This document shows, one piece after another, positions 50,400 to 59,492 of a DNA stretch of 64,000 nucleotides; positions within the stretch are counted from its first letter, which is position 1, and every line of letters starts with the position of its first letter. This stretch comes from Bacillota bacterium (GTDB taxonomy: Bacteria; Bacillota; Clostridia; Christensenellales; Aristaeellaceae), in contig JAEZHM010000043.1 in the NCBI GenBank assembly GCA_023416585.1, positions 15,674 to 79,673 on the forward strand. The letters are read 5' to 3'. A program made the position numbers and the translations under genes. The notes beneath the pieces were generated by a model. It was not told the origin of the DNA and did not search any database. It saw nothing but the letters and a program-made list of their open reading frames with translations.

Positions 50400-51695
50400 T
50401 TGGACTGCCTGCTTGTTTCCGACGACCTGACCGGGGCCAACGCCACAAGCGCGCTGCTGGCCAGGCATGGTTACAGTGTGGTAACGGCGCTGGACCCAAA
50501 CTTTCAGCCGGCCGGAGAAATCAATATTTTGTCCCTTGTCACTTACAGCCGCAACCTGGCCAAGGAAGAAGCCTACCGGCGCGTGCGGGAGGCTGTTGCC
50601 CCGCGCTTAAACGATGCCATCCTTTTGTATGCCAAGCGGATCGACAGCACGCTTAGGGGAAACCCCGGTGCGGAGACCGACGCCATGCTGGACGCGCTGG
50701 GCGCGGGTTACGTGGCCGCGGTGGTATCCGCCTTTCCCAGGGCTGGCCGGGTGGTGCAAAACTCCAATGTGTTGGTGAACGGTGTGATACTGATGGAAAG
50801 CTCCGCAGCGCTGGATGTGTCAAGCCCCGTTCACAGTTCCAGCGTTGTTGATATTTTCAGGGAGCAATCGCACAGGAAGATCGCGGCGGTCACCGGCGAG
50901 GCTTTCGTTAAGGGCGAAGCATTCCTTGCGGACAAAATAAAAGCGCTTGTACGGGAAGGAAATGAAATCCTGATATTTGACGCTTCAAGCGATGAGGAAA
51001 TATCCCTTATCGCCGGCGCACTGATCACAGCCCGCCTAAAATGTGTTACGGTGGACCCCGGCCCCTTCACCGCCGCCATGTATAACAAGCTTCGTTGCTT
51101 ACAAAAAAAAGAAAGCAGCTCCAAGCTGCTTGTTGTAGTGGGCAGCATCTGCCCGGAAATACGCCGTCAAATGGAGGCACTTTTGCAAAGCCGTGAAGTT
51201 GTTGCAGAATCCATTGATGCAATAAAGCTGCTTCACAGCACCGTAGAACGGGAGGCGGAAATCCGCCGGGCAGCCAATGCTCTTTTACAAAAATCCGGAG
51301 ACCACCCGCTTTTATGCCTGATGAGCGACGGCCTGCAAACAGGCGAAAAGGCGCTCCCGCCCCCGGGCTTTGAAGAAAGCAACGGCAGCTGCTCCCCTTC
51401 CTCCGTCATCGCGGAAAGCTTCGGGCAGGCTGCGCTTCAAATCCTTCAAGCATGCGGCGGTATACGCGGCGTGTTTTTATCGGGCGGCGACATTGCCGCT
51501 TCTGTCTGCCGGGCGCTTCACGCAACGGGACTTCAGGTAATGGATGAAGTCCTGCCGCTGGCCATTTACGGGCGCCTGGTTGGCGGCGCAAGGGACGGGC
51601 TGTACCTGATTACCAAGGGCGGCATGGTGGGAAACGATGATGCCGTGCTTACATGCGTGGATTATCTTATTAAGAAAACGGATGAAAAGGAATGA
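50400..51695 (+). CDS. Four-carbon acid-sugar kinase family protein (DUF1537), TTG start
   Basis: 431 residues. Characterised members (DtnK, OtnK) phosphorylate D-threonate, D-erythronate or related acids at C4 with ATP. N-terminal domain starts LLVSDDLTGANATSALLARHG, with the conserved acid-sugar-binding DDLTGAN. KRIDSTLRGNPGAETDAML follows at about 80-98. The C-terminal nucleotide-binding domain includes GIRGVFLSGGDIAASVCRAL and ITKGGMVGNDDA. The start is TTG at 50400 after GGGGGGG; no ATG fits better. Its stop overlaps the region of the next gene (ATGA). With the PdxA2-type partner the substrate would be a threonate/erythronate-type acid. Confidence 0.9.
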   Translation: MDCLLVSDDLTGANATSALLARHGYSVVTALDPNFQPAGEINILSLVTYSRNLAKEEAYRRVREAVAPRLNDAILLYAKRIDSTLRGNPGAETDAMLDALGAGYVAAVVSAFPRAGRVVQNSNVLVNGVILMESSAALDVSSPVHSSSVVDIFREQSHRKIAAVTGEAFVKGEAFLADKIKALVREGNEILIFDASSDEEISLIAGALITARLKCVTVDPGPFTAAMYNKLRCLQKKESSSKLLVVVGSICPEIRRQMEALLQSREVVAESIDAIKLLHSTVEREAEIRRAANALLQKSGDHPLLCLMSDGLQTGEKALPPPGFEESNGSCSPSSVIAESFGQAALQILQACGGIRGVFLSGGDIAASVCRALHATGLQVMDEVLPLAIYGRLVGGARDGLYLITKGGMVGNDDAVLTCVDYLIKKTDEKE

Positions 51696-51703
51696 GGTCA
51701 GAA

Positions 51704-52723
51704 ATGAATACGAAACCGGTCTTAATGGTAACCATGGGAGATCCAGCCGGCATCGGCCCGGAAATACTTTTAAAGGCTCTGGCCAATAAGTCCGTTTATG
51801 ATTCCGCCCGCATCATTACAGTAGGCAGCATGAATGTGCTCCGCTCCCTCCTGCCCATGGTTGGCCTTGAGGAAAACGCGCTGCACGGGATCGAAAACCC
51901 GGAGGAGGCCATCTTTGAAAACGGCTTCATTAACGTGATCGACCTGGACAATGTGGACATGAACAAGTTCGAGTTCGGCAAAATCTCCGGCATGTGCGGC
52001 CGAGCCGCCTACGAATACATTGAGCGCAGCATCGAGCTTACCCGTGCCGGCCGGGCACACGCGGTGGTCACCGCCCCCATCAACAAGGAATCCTTAAAGG
52101 CCAGCGGCGTAAGCCAGATAGGCCATACCGAAATATTCGGCGATCTTACGGGCGTCAAGAATCCGCTGACGATGTTTGAAGTGACCAACTTGCGGGTCTT
52201 TTTCCTAAGCCGGCACTTGTCGCTGCGCAAGGCCATTGATTATGTCACCAAAGAGCATGTGGTGGACTGCCTTGAAAAGTGCGTGGAAATGCTCAGGCTC
52301 CTTAACATGCCCGGCGGCCATATCGCCGTGGCGGGCTTAAACCCCCACTGCGGGGAGCATGGGCTGTTCGGCGATGAGGAAATGACGGATATCGTGCCCG
52401 CCATTGAGGAAATGCAGAAGAGGGGCTATTCCGTAACCGGGCCCATCGGCGCCGACTCGGTGTTCGACCAGGCGCTTCAGGGCCGCTTTGACGCGGTGCT
52501 GTCGCTGTACCATGACCAGGGGCATATCGCCACCAAGACGTACAACTTCGGCAAGACCATCTCGCTCACGCTGGGTCTTCCCTTCCTGCGCACATCTGTG
52601 GACCACGGCACAGCCTTCGATATTGCAGGCAAAGGCATCGCCAGCGAGATCAGCATGGCGGAAGCGATCCAGGTGGCCGTGAAGTACGCGGTCAATTATA
52701 GAAAGAATGTAGAACAGCTGTAG
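51704..52723 (+). CDS. pdxA2: PdxA2-type 4-phospho-acid-sugar dehydrogenase (4-hydroxythreonine-4-phosphate dehydrogenase family)
   Basis: 339 residues. NAD-dependent oxidative decarboxylase; PdxA2 members convert D-threonate or D-erythronate 4-phosphate to dihydroxyacetone phosphate and CO2. Motifs: VTMGDPAGIGPEI at about 8-20, VTAPINKESLKASG, IGHTEIFGDLTG, metal ligands in SLYHDQGHIATK and the C-terminal SVDHGTAFDIAGKG. ATG at 51704 is preceded by GAGGTCAG; an ATG at 51692, overlapping the kinase stop, is the alternative. Genomic pairing with a DUF1537 kinase marks catabolism, not vitamin B6 synthesis. Confidence 0.92.
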   Translation: MNTKPVLMVTMGDPAGIGPEILLKALANKSVYDSARIITVGSMNVLRSLLPMVGLEENALHGIENPEEAIFENGFINVIDLDNVDMNKFEFGKISGMCGRAAYEYIERSIELTRAGRAHAVVTAPINKESLKASGVSQIGHTEIFGDLTGVKNPLTMFEVTNLRVFFLSRHLSLRKAIDYVTKEHVVDCLEKCVEMLRLLNMPGGHIAVAGLNPHCGEHGLFGDEEMTDIVPAIEEMQKRGYSVTGPIGADSVFDQALQGRFDAVLSLYHDQGHIATKTYNFGKTISLTLGLPFLRTSVDHGTAFDIAGKGIASEISMAEAIQVAVKYAVNYRKNVEQL

Positions 52724-52745
52724 CAGTTCATCTACTACAGCTGTT
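52713..52745 (+). terminator. Hairpin overlapping the pdxA2 stop codon
   Basis: AACAGCTGTAG (52713-52723, including the stop) pairs with CTACAGCTGTT (52735-52745). There is no U-run, so it is an end-of-message stabiliser or Rho-assisted end rather than a classic terminator. In 52746-52935 a 33-base stretch at 52806-52838 resembles the flank of the 9178-9261 element. Confidence 0.55.
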
Positions 52746-52935
52746 AACGGAATATTGCAATACGCTGACATGGGTCTTGATTGCCTGGCAACTCTTTTCA
52801 TCTTCGCCCCTACGGCGTCGTTTGTCTATTGACTTCTCTGACGAAGGCAGCGATTGCTTAGCAAACCCATATGAGTTTCGCTACTTCTGTAGTTTCAGAA
52901 GTATAATGTAACGCTAAATGCCAAGTCTCTTAAGA

Positions 52936-53787
52936 CTACCCCTTCACTGCCCCCGCGGTCAAACCCCGTATGAACTGCTTGGACATGGAAAGATACAGTA
53001 TGATCACCGGCAACGCAGATAGCGACAATATGGCCAGCAGCTTCGGCCAGTCGGTGGTGTACTGGCCCTGCAGCTTGGTCACAGCCAGGAGCACGGTCTT
53101 CTGGCTTTCCTGGTTGATGAAAATCAGGGGAAACCACAAATCGTTCCAGATGGGAACGAGGTTATAGATGGCCACCGTTGCAAGCGCGGGGCGGATCAGC
53201 GGCAGAACGATCGACCAGTAGATCTTGAAGCGGTTCGCGCCGTCCATGTAGCCCGCCTCGTATAATTCGCCCGGAAGCCCGCGTATGAACGCCGTCAATA
53301 TAAAGACTGCCGTAGGAATGCCCATGGCAATATACACAGGGAACAGGCTCCACAGCGAATTGATCAAGCCGAAGGTCTTCATCATTTCCAGCAGGCGGAT
53401 GGTAGCGATCTTGATAGGCAGCATCATGCCGATGATGATGGCAAAATAGATGACACCCGACATCTTCGTCCGCCAGTGCGCCAGCGCATAGGCGCTAAGT
53501 GAGCCCAGCAGCAGGATCAGTGCCAGCGAAACGACAACAACCAGAAAACTGTTGCGAAAATAATTGAAGAAGTTGCTGTCGGCAATGACATATTGGTAAT
53601 TTTCAAACGTCCATTTGCTTGGGACTCCAAAGGGATTCCCGTAAATTTCCTTTTTTACTTTCAACGTGTTGATAATCAATATCCATAAGGGAAACAGAAC
53701 GATCAACGACCACAGGATCAAAACGATGTGCGATGGAATATGCAGGTTGGCAATGCGCATGGAACGGAACCTTTTCACCCTTTTCAT
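52936..53787 (-). CDS. Sugar ABC transporter permease, MalG type
   Basis: 283 residues, six predicted helices. EAA loop GELYEAGYMDGANRFKIYWS at about 180-200; C-terminal SMSKQFIRGLTAGAVKG. Converges on the pdxA2 gene. It follows the MalF-type permease by 4 bases. Belongs to the importer opposite the ROK-CutC-glycosylasparaginase operon. Confidence 0.92.
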   Translation of the reverse strand: MKRVKRFRSMRIANLHIPSHIVLILWSLIVLFPLWILIINTLKVKKEIYGNPFGVPSKWTFENYQYVIADSNFFNYFRNSFLVVVVSLALILLLGSLSAYALAHWRTKMSGVIYFAIIIGMMLPIKIATIRLLEMMKTFGLINSLWSLFPVYIAMGIPTAVFILTAFIRGLPGELYEAGYMDGANRFKIYWSIVLPLIRPALATVAIYNLVPIWNDLWFPLIFINQESQKTVLLAVTKLQGQYTTDWPKLLAILSLSALPVIILYLSMSKQFIRGLTAGAVKG

Positions 53788-53791
53788 GCTC

Positions 53792-54730
53792 TCATTCCTT
53801 CCCCTGCGTTAATTTCAGCGTCGGGATGACGCCGCACAGCAGCATAGCAAATATCGTCGTCGAAATGGCGGCGCCTACGCCGGGCTCCGGTATGCCCACC
53901 GGGTGCTGACCGGCGATGCCGTAGCGGTAAAAGAGCGTACCGATCAGGTCGGTGGTGTAGTTGGGCGCGCCATCCGCTGTTTCCATGGAATAGATCACAT
54001 CAAAGGCGTTAAAGTTCGATACGAATGTCAATATCGCAATCATGCCCACAACAGGCAGGATGAGGGGCAGCTTAATCCTCAAAAATTGATGCCACGAGTT
54101 GGCGCCCTCTATGGAGGCGGCCTCAATCAAATCATCAGATATGTTCTGAAAGCCGGCCACGAACATCATGGTGGGAATGCCCACCCATTGCCAGACGGAG
54201 ACCAGCGAGACGATGGGCAGTGCAGTGTTGGCATCGCCCAGCCAAGACCGCACAAGGAAGCCCAAGCCCATCGCCTTTAGTGTGCTGCCCGCCCAGATTG
54301 GGTTAAGCATGAGCTTGAACAAATACCCTGTGACAAGCACCGCAACAGTGCAGGGAATAAAGATGATCGTCTGATAAAACTGCCTGCCCCGCATGGTCCG
54401 GTTGGTAAGTATCGCGGCGAACATAATACCAAGCACATTTTGCAAAAACATATGAAATGCGAAGAATACCCATGTATTTTTGAACGCGTTCCAGAACCTT
54501 ACCGACACTACCGGGTCGGTAAACAACCGCACATAATTGGCAAGGCCCACAAACTGCCTCGCGCCGGTGGTGCCTTGATACATGGAAAGACGAACCGAAT
54601 CGATCAGCGGATAGGCCATGAAAATGCCGTATACCAGGAGCGCAGGCAGTATGTACCGTACCCAATACCACCCGCTGGGGTTAATGCTGCCGCCGCCCCT
54701 GCTTGCCGGCAGGCCGGGATTTGCTTTCAT
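53792..54730 (-). CDS. Sugar ABC transporter permease, MalF type
   Basis: 312 residues. First helix at about 23-45 (VRYILPALLVYGIFMAYPLI), then RLSMYQGTTGARQFVGLANY. EAA loop IEAASIEGANSWHQFLRIK near 215-235. AGGGAAAATA precedes the ATG at 54730 (weak ribosome site). The gap to the binding-protein gene (54731-54942) contains a GGGGCC-G-GGCCCC palindrome at 54824-54836 but no gene. Confidence 0.92.
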   Translation of the reverse strand: MKANPGLPASRGGGSINPSGWYWVRYILPALLVYGIFMAYPLIDSVRLSMYQGTTGARQFVGLANYVRLFTDPVVSVRFWNAFKNTWVFFAFHMFLQNVLGIMFAAILTNRTMRGRQFYQTIIFIPCTVAVLVTGYLFKLMLNPIWAGSTLKAMGLGFLVRSWLGDANTALPIVSLVSVWQWVGIPTMMFVAGFQNISDDLIEAASIEGANSWHQFLRIKLPLILPVVGMIAILTFVSNFNAFDVIYSMETADGAPNYTTDLIGTLFYRYGIAGQHPVGIPEPGVGAAISTTIFAMLLCGVIPTLKLTQGKE

Positions 54731-54942
54731 TATTTTCCCTCCCCCAGAACATCAAAAATCAGATATTAGGATACCGCCCTGCCTCACTGTTAAGCAGCGG
54801 ATGCATTCCGCATATACAGTATAGGGGCCGGGCCCCATCCCCGCCCGTAAACCATCAGGCGGAGATGAAGCCATGCCCCTACAATGCTTAGCCGGTATCC
54901 GTCAAAGACGTTTTCTAATCGATCGGATCCGGTTTGTAGTGC

Positions 54943-56160
54943 TTACTGGGCAGGAACAAACGCAGCGATCGCGTCGGCGGCAGCCTGCGGGGTCGCCTTG
55001 CCGGTGCAGATTAAGTTGAGCTGATCCCGGATCGGGTTATAGTAATCGATCAGCTTGGGCCAGACGAAGCGGGCATCCAGCGTTTTGCCCTGGTTCAGGG
55101 AAAGGATGTCGGTCACGCGGGTGTTCTTAAAGGTGATGGGCGCGTTGATCATGGGGAAGAAGCCGGCAGGCAGGTAGTCGGCGGTGATCTGGGCGCCTTC
55201 GGGCGTAGCCAGCCACGCAAGGAACGCCTTCACTTCTTCAGGATGCTTGGTGGCATTGTTGCCGGTGATGCCCATGTCGGGATGGAAGCACATGCCGGGG
55301 GTCATGCCTTCAGGAGCCGGGAATGCCATGGTGCCCCAGTCGATGTCATAGTCGTCATTCAGCGGGCCGCAGCTCCAAGAGCCATCCATCAGCATCGCGG
55401 AATTGCTCATGCCGAAGAATATGTTGGCATTGTCATTGTCGATGGACTCAAAGCCTTCCGGCAGGAAAGGAACGAGCTTGGCGAAGTCTGTAAGGATCCT
55501 TACGAATTCGGGATCGTTGAATTTCTTTTCGCCCTTTTCATACGCAATGCGGCCTTCGGCAGTGATGTAATTGGGGACCATGCCCAGGAACACGCACTCA
55601 AGAATATCCCAGTTGGAAGCAAGGCCGTTGGCAAATACCGTCACACCGTTGTCCTTAAGCTTCTGACACATGGCGATAAACTCTTCCCATGTTTTAGGAA
55701 GCTCAGTGATGCCGTTATCGGCAAAGATCTTCTTATTGTAGTAGATGGGTTGGGAAACGGCGGCAAAGGGTACGGCAAAGAGCTTTCCGTCCGCAGCGGT
55801 CCAGGGCTCCAGGCTGGTAGCCACAAAATTCTCCTTCACGCCCGGAATACCGGAGCAATCCATGGAGAAGCCGGCTGTATAGAGTTCTTCGCCCGTGGCA
55901 TAGGAACGGGAATAGTAAAGGTCAGGGCCCGTGCCGGCATCCAGCTGGAGCCTGAGCACCGAGTTGTACTGGTTGGATTGGGTGGGCTCAAAGGTAATGG
56001 TCACGCCGGAAATTTCCTTGTACTTGGCCAGCAGCGCCTCTACCATGGCGGCATCGGTGTTGCGCCAGGAACCCATGGTGAGCGTGACCCCCTCCGCCAT
56101 GGCGGCCAGCGGCAGGAGCGCAAACAGGGCGACCAACACAAAAGCGAGCAGTTTCTTCAT
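54943..56160 (-). CDS. Sugar ABC transporter solute-binding protein (family 1)
   Basis: 405 residues. The signal peptide, about 1-22, ends LLPLAAMAEG with no lipobox. Mature part starts VTLTMGSWRNTDAAMVEAL. Family words include GTGPDLYYSRSYATGEELY, IYYNKKIFADNGITELPKTW and MLMDGSWSCG. GGAGGTCTTTCC precedes the ATG at 56160; the frame can be extended to a TTG six codons upstream, which overlaps the ribosome site. First gene of the leftward importer operon. The partner genes across the divergent region (ROK, CutC, glycosylasparaginase) suggest an amino sugar or N-glycan-derived ligand. Confidence 0.92.
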   Translation of the reverse strand: MKKLLAFVLVALFALLPLAAMAEGVTLTMGSWRNTDAAMVEALLAKYKEISGVTITFEPTQSNQYNSVLRLQLDAGTGPDLYYSRSYATGEELYTAGFSMDCSGIPGVKENFVATSLEPWTAADGKLFAVPFAAVSQPIYYNKKIFADNGITELPKTWEEFIAMCQKLKDNGVTVFANGLASNWDILECVFLGMVPNYITAEGRIAYEKGEKKFNDPEFVRILTDFAKLVPFLPEGFESIDNDNANIFFGMSNSAMLMDGSWSCGPLNDDYDIDWGTMAFPAPEGMTPGMCFHPDMGITGNNATKHPEEVKAFLAWLATPEGAQITADYLPAGFFPMINAPITFKNTRVTDILSLNQGKTLDARFVWPKLIDYYNPIRDQLNLICTGKATPQAAADAIAAFVPAQ

Positions 56161-56500
56161 GGAAAGACCTCCTTGCAATTTTTGATATACAAACGCGCAA
56201 GCGCGTGATATCCAACGTTTTCCATTAAAAGCCGACCAAAATACCCGCTATGGCATATATGATCGGTCTTAGCGCGTCATTGCAGCATAGTTATACCGGT
56301 GCCCTTTATTCCATTAATCGTTCTTGCCCCATTGCAAGGCAATTCTATCACGATGAAATAAAATATGCAAGGCTTTTCTTCCAAGACCTATATTCTACCA
56401 ATATCCGACGGGAAAACACCCTATGCATTGTGAAAATTCAGGCTTTTTGATGGATTCTATCCCTGCTTTTTGTGAATTATTTTTTCGCTGAAAATTAATC
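56161..56500. other. Divergent regulatory region between importer and ROK operon
   Basis: No gene is seen. ACGCGC-AA-GCGCGT (56194-56207) is a perfect 14-base palindrome. It lies inside a possible leftward promoter TTGGAT-N18-TGTATA for the binding-protein gene, so it could be a repressor site for the ROK protein. Otherwise AT-rich with no further structure I can name. Confidence 0.45.
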
Positions 56501-56529
56501 TTGCAATAGATAAACCCACGTGCTATGAT
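56501..56529 (+). promoter_or_regulatory. Promoter of the ROK-CutC-glycosylasparaginase operon
   Basis: TTGCAA (56501-56506), 17-base spacer, TATGAT (56524-56529). Confidence 0.8.
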
Positions 56530-56570
56530 ACATACAAGAAATTTGTGCGTTGAAAGGGGACCATAGCGAC

Positions 56571-57713
56571 ATGGCGTGGATGCAGAATCAGCTGTTCGTG
56601 AAAAAAGAGAATACGCTGATGGTGCTTGACTTGATCGCGCAGGCCCAAACCATATCCCGCACGCAGCTTTCCGATATAACGGAGCTGAGCCCGGCCAGCA
56701 TTACCCGTATTGTAAACACTTTGATCGGGCTGAATTTGGTACGCGAAGAAGGCACCATAGATATTATGCGCAGGGGCCGCAAGGCGAGAATTCTCCGCTT
56801 AAACAGCAACGGCCTGTATGCGCTTGGCATTTGCATTGAGCAGGACAGGCTGCTGCTTTGCCTGACCGATTTTCATTATAAATGCCTGTTCAGAACCGAA
56901 ATGCCTTGGGATTCTGGCGAGTCCCGTACCCCGGAGGTATTGGCTGCGCATGCCAGGAAACTATATGACAGCATGGACAAGGCGCTTATTCCGGACTGGT
57001 CCCGCGTGCGCGTCGCGGGCGTAAGCGTTCCCGGGGTGGTGGACAGCGAGCGCGGCGCCGTCTTGAAATCCGACCAGATGAACTGGACGGATGTGGACCT
57101 GCGCACGCCTTTTGAATGCGCGCTTAAAATGCCCGTATGGATCGAGAATGACGCGAAGGCCTGCCTTATGGGGGAACGCGTTCGCATGAACATACAGCAG
57201 CAGGATACGGTATACGTGCTGATAGGCACGGGCGTGGGCGTAGCTGTTTTAAGCAATGGCAAACTGATCCGCGGCCATAGGAATATGGCCGGCGAGATCG
57301 AGCATTTGAATCTAATGCCTGGGCTTTTGCCTGCGGATGTGCTTCAGGCGCACCTGATTGAAGACGGTATTTTGCAAAACGCCAGGATCGCCTCGCCGTC
57401 CGTGCAAACGCTGGAAGACTTGATGATCGCCTACCGGCAAAACGCCGGATTTGCCCGCATCCTGGTGGAAGACGTGATGCAGTACCTGCGTCTTGTACTG
57501 TCCATGATCGACAGCTTTTATGATCCGGAGCGGATCATCCTGGGCGGCACGACTATACGCAAATTGCAGGGGGCGCTAAGCAGCCTGTTTCAGGACCCGC
57601 GGCTCAGCGTTGGCGAAAATTATGAGGAAGCCTGCATGCTGGGCGCGTCCATCGAGGCCAACCACCGCGCGCTGAACTCGCTTTTGAGTCAGCAGGAAAA
57701 CGCAAGGAGCTGA
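56571..57713 (+). CDS. ROK-family transcriptional regulator lacking kinase and zinc motifs
   Basis: 380 residues. The winged helix (TISRTQLSDITELSPASITR) at about 28-48 marks the NagC/XylR-type repressor branch. In the ROK domain the phosphate-binding DxGxT is replaced by ALGICIEQDRLLLCLTD, so it cannot be a kinase. The GEIGH motif reads AGEIEHLNL, and the Cys cluster that normally binds zinc (CxCGxxGC) is absent. GTGVGVAVLSNGKLIRG and the sugar-contact END motif (WIENDAKAC) are kept. ATG at 56571 after AAAGGGGACC; a TTG at 56550 extends the frame. Likely senses the sugar brought in by the divergent importer. Confidence 0.9.
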   Translation: MAWMQNQLFVKKENTLMVLDLIAQAQTISRTQLSDITELSPASITRIVNTLIGLNLVREEGTIDIMRRGRKARILRLNSNGLYALGICIEQDRLLLCLTDFHYKCLFRTEMPWDSGESRTPEVLAAHARKLYDSMDKALIPDWSRVRVAGVSVPGVVDSERGAVLKSDQMNWTDVDLRTPFECALKMPVWIENDAKACLMGERVRMNIQQQDTVYVLIGTGVGVAVLSNGKLIRGHRNMAGEIEHLNLMPGLLPADVLQAHLIEDGILQNARIASPSVQTLEDLMIAYRQNAGFARILVEDVMQYLRLVLSMIDSFYDPERIILGGTTIRKLQGALSSLFQDPRLSVGENYEEACMLGASIEANHRALNSLLSQQENARS

Positions 57714-57717
57714 GAAA

Positions 57718-58464
57718 ATGGAGAAAATCAAACTGGAAGTATGCTGTGGTTCCGCCGACGACGTGATGGAAGCCCAAAAGGGTGGCGCGGACCGCGTGGA
57801 ATTGAACTCCAGCCTGTTTCACGGCGGCCTGACGCCATCCGTGGGAACCTTGATTGCGGCCAGGGAGTTATCTCAGGTCCCCATCATGGCCATGGTCCGC
57901 CCCCGGCCGGGTGGGTTTTGCTATACCGCAGCCGAATACAAAACGGTGCTGTACGACGCCAAAGCACTTTTGGAAAACGGTGCACATGGGCTGGTTTTCG
58001 GGTTTTTGAACCAGGACGGTACAGTGGATGAAGCACGCACAAGGGAACTGGTAGAATTGTCAAAGGGAAAAGAAACCGTGTTCCACCGCGCCATCGATGT
58101 GACGCCGGATTGGAAGCGCGCGCTGGAGATATTGATCAAGCTTGGCATTACGCGTGTGCTGACCAGCGGGCAGGCCTCCAATGTATTTTTCGCGCTGGAG
58201 ACAATTTCCGAAATGGTACGGTTTGCATCTGGCGCCATCGAAATACTGCCGGGAGCGGGGATCACGCTGCAAAACGCCGCCCGGGTTGCGAAGGAGACGG
58301 GCTGTAACTGGCTGCACCTAAAGCGGCACAAGCGTATCATGGATACATCCACCCTAAACAACCGCAACATCTTTTTTGGCGGCGCGCTGTACCCGCCGGA
58401 AGACAGCTTCGAAGTGATTGACAGCGACTATATAGGCGAATTTTCAAAGCAGCTTGATTCATAA
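57718..58464 (+). CDS. cutC: CutC-family TIM-barrel protein
   Basis: 248 residues. Family-wide motifs: EVCCGSADDVMEAQKGGADRVELNSS near the N-terminus, LTPSVGTLIAAREL, VMVRPRPGGFCYT-like AMVRPRPGGFCYTAAEY, VFHRAIDVTPDWKRAL and LTSGQASN. The family was named for copper homeostasis, but the fold is a TIM barrel with a conserved polar pocket and no secure enzymatic role. AAGGAGCTGAGAAA precedes the ATG, which lies four bases after the ROK stop. The operon with ROK and glycosylasparaginase argues for a role in sugar or N-glycan metabolism here rather than in copper. Confidence 0.93.
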   Translation: MEKIKLEVCCGSADDVMEAQKGGADRVELNSSLFHGGLTPSVGTLIAARELSQVPIMAMVRPRPGGFCYTAAEYKTVLYDAKALLENGAHGLVFGFLNQDGTVDEARTRELVELSKGKETVFHRAIDVTPDWKRALEILIKLGITRVLTSGQASNVFFALETISEMVRFASGAIEILPGAGITLQNAARVAKETGCNWLHLKRHKRIMDTSTLNNRNIFFGGALYPPEDSFEVIDSDYIGEFSKQLDS

Positions 58465-58482
58465 TCAAAAGAGGGACAAAGT

Positions 58483-59409
58483 ATGTACGCAATCATCGGC
58501 ACTTGGAAAATGAGCTTTGAAGGCGTCAAACGCGCCTTTCAGCAACTTACGCAGGGCAACAGCGCAAGGGAAGCGGTTGCCACCGCCGTCATGTCTGTGG
58601 AGGATGACCCGCGCTACATATCGGTTGGCTTTGGCGGCCTGCCGGCGCGGGACGGCCGTGTGACGCTGGACTCAGCGTATATGGACGGCCAAACGCTGCG
58701 CTTTGGCGGTGTCATGTGCGCCGAGGGCATCCGCAACCCCATCCGCGCAGCCATGCTTTTAAGTGAACGGAAGCAGAACTGCCTGCTGGCGGGCAAAGGT
58801 GCGGAGGAGTTCGCACTGAGTTCGGGGCTTGAGCTTCGGGATATGCGCACACAAAACGCGCTCATGCGCTGGCGCAAAGCGCTGAATGAGGAAAGTGAAA
58901 AGCTGGAGGCTTATCAAGGGCATGACACAGTCTGCGTAATCGCGCTGGACAAGTCGGGCTGCATGAATGTTGGCACCTCCACCTCCGGGCTATTCATGAA
59001 GATGCCGGGAAGAGTTGGGGATACGGCTATCATAGGTTCCGGCTTCTACTGTGATGCGCGCTATGGCGGGGCGGCGGCAACGGGCTTGGGCGAAGATATC
59101 ATGCGCGGCTGCCTTTCCTATGACACGGTTTCGTTAATGCGGCGCGGCGCTTCCCCCCAGGAGGCGTGCGACGAGGCGCTTCACAAGCTGCGCGCGCGCA
59201 TGCTGGAGCTGAACGAAACGAACGGCGGCATGAGTTTGATCGCCATGGACCCAGGCGGAAGGTTCGGCGCCGCCACCACAGTCGATTTTCCCTTCGCGTA
59301 TGGCCGCGAAGGGGACGAAGCAAGCCTGTATATCGCCGGTCAGGGCGAAAAAACAACAAGCATCCACCGGTTAAAGGAAGAGGAATTAGGCAGCATTGCA
59401 AGCGATTAA
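58483..59409 (+). CDS. Glycosylasparaginase (N4-(beta-N-acetylglucosaminyl)-L-asparaginase family)
   Basis: 308-residue Ntn hydrolase that cuts the GlcNAc-Asn bond left after protein breakdown. Autoprocessing should cleave between Asp148 and Thr149 in YQGHDTVCVIALD, freeing Thr149 as nucleophile. GTSTSGLFMKMPGRVGDTAIIGSGFYCD is the family substrate-binding loop, and GGAAATGLGEDIMRGCLS completes the site. No signal peptide, so the substrate must be imported. GAGGGACAAAGT precedes the ATG. Last gene of the ROK operon. Isoaspartyl peptidase activity is an alternative, but the loop favours the glycosylasparaginase branch. Confidence 0.9.
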   Translation: MYAIIGTWKMSFEGVKRAFQQLTQGNSAREAVATAVMSVEDDPRYISVGFGGLPARDGRVTLDSAYMDGQTLRFGGVMCAEGIRNPIRAAMLLSERKQNCLLAGKGAEEFALSSGLELRDMRTQNALMRWRKALNEESEKLEAYQGHDTVCVIALDKSGCMNVGTSTSGLFMKMPGRVGDTAIIGSGFYCDARYGGAAATGLGEDIMRGCLSYDTVSLMRRGASPQEACDEALHKLRARMLELNETNGGMSLIAMDPGGRFGAATTVDFPFAYGREGDEASLYIAGQGEKTTSIHRLKEEELGSIASD

Positions 59410-59430
59410 CGAATTATATATATTACCCAT

Positions 59431-59474
59431 GGAAAAGAGCCTGCCGTACAACCGAGTGCGGCAGGCTCTTGTTA
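59431..59474. terminator. Bidirectional terminator between convergent genes
   Basis: AAGAGCCTGCCG (59435-59446) pairs with 59459-59470. Read leftward it ends in TTTTCC; rightward in GTTATAT. It should serve both the glycosylasparaginase operon and the serine hydrolase gene. Confidence 0.75.
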
Positions 59475-59492
59475 TATGCAATGATAAATGCA

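Noticed and set aside
51704..52723. Vitamin B6 biosynthesis PdxA
   Set aside because: Adjacent DUF1537 kinase and DeoR regulator, with no pdxJ or serC nearby, indicate the catabolic PdxA2 group.
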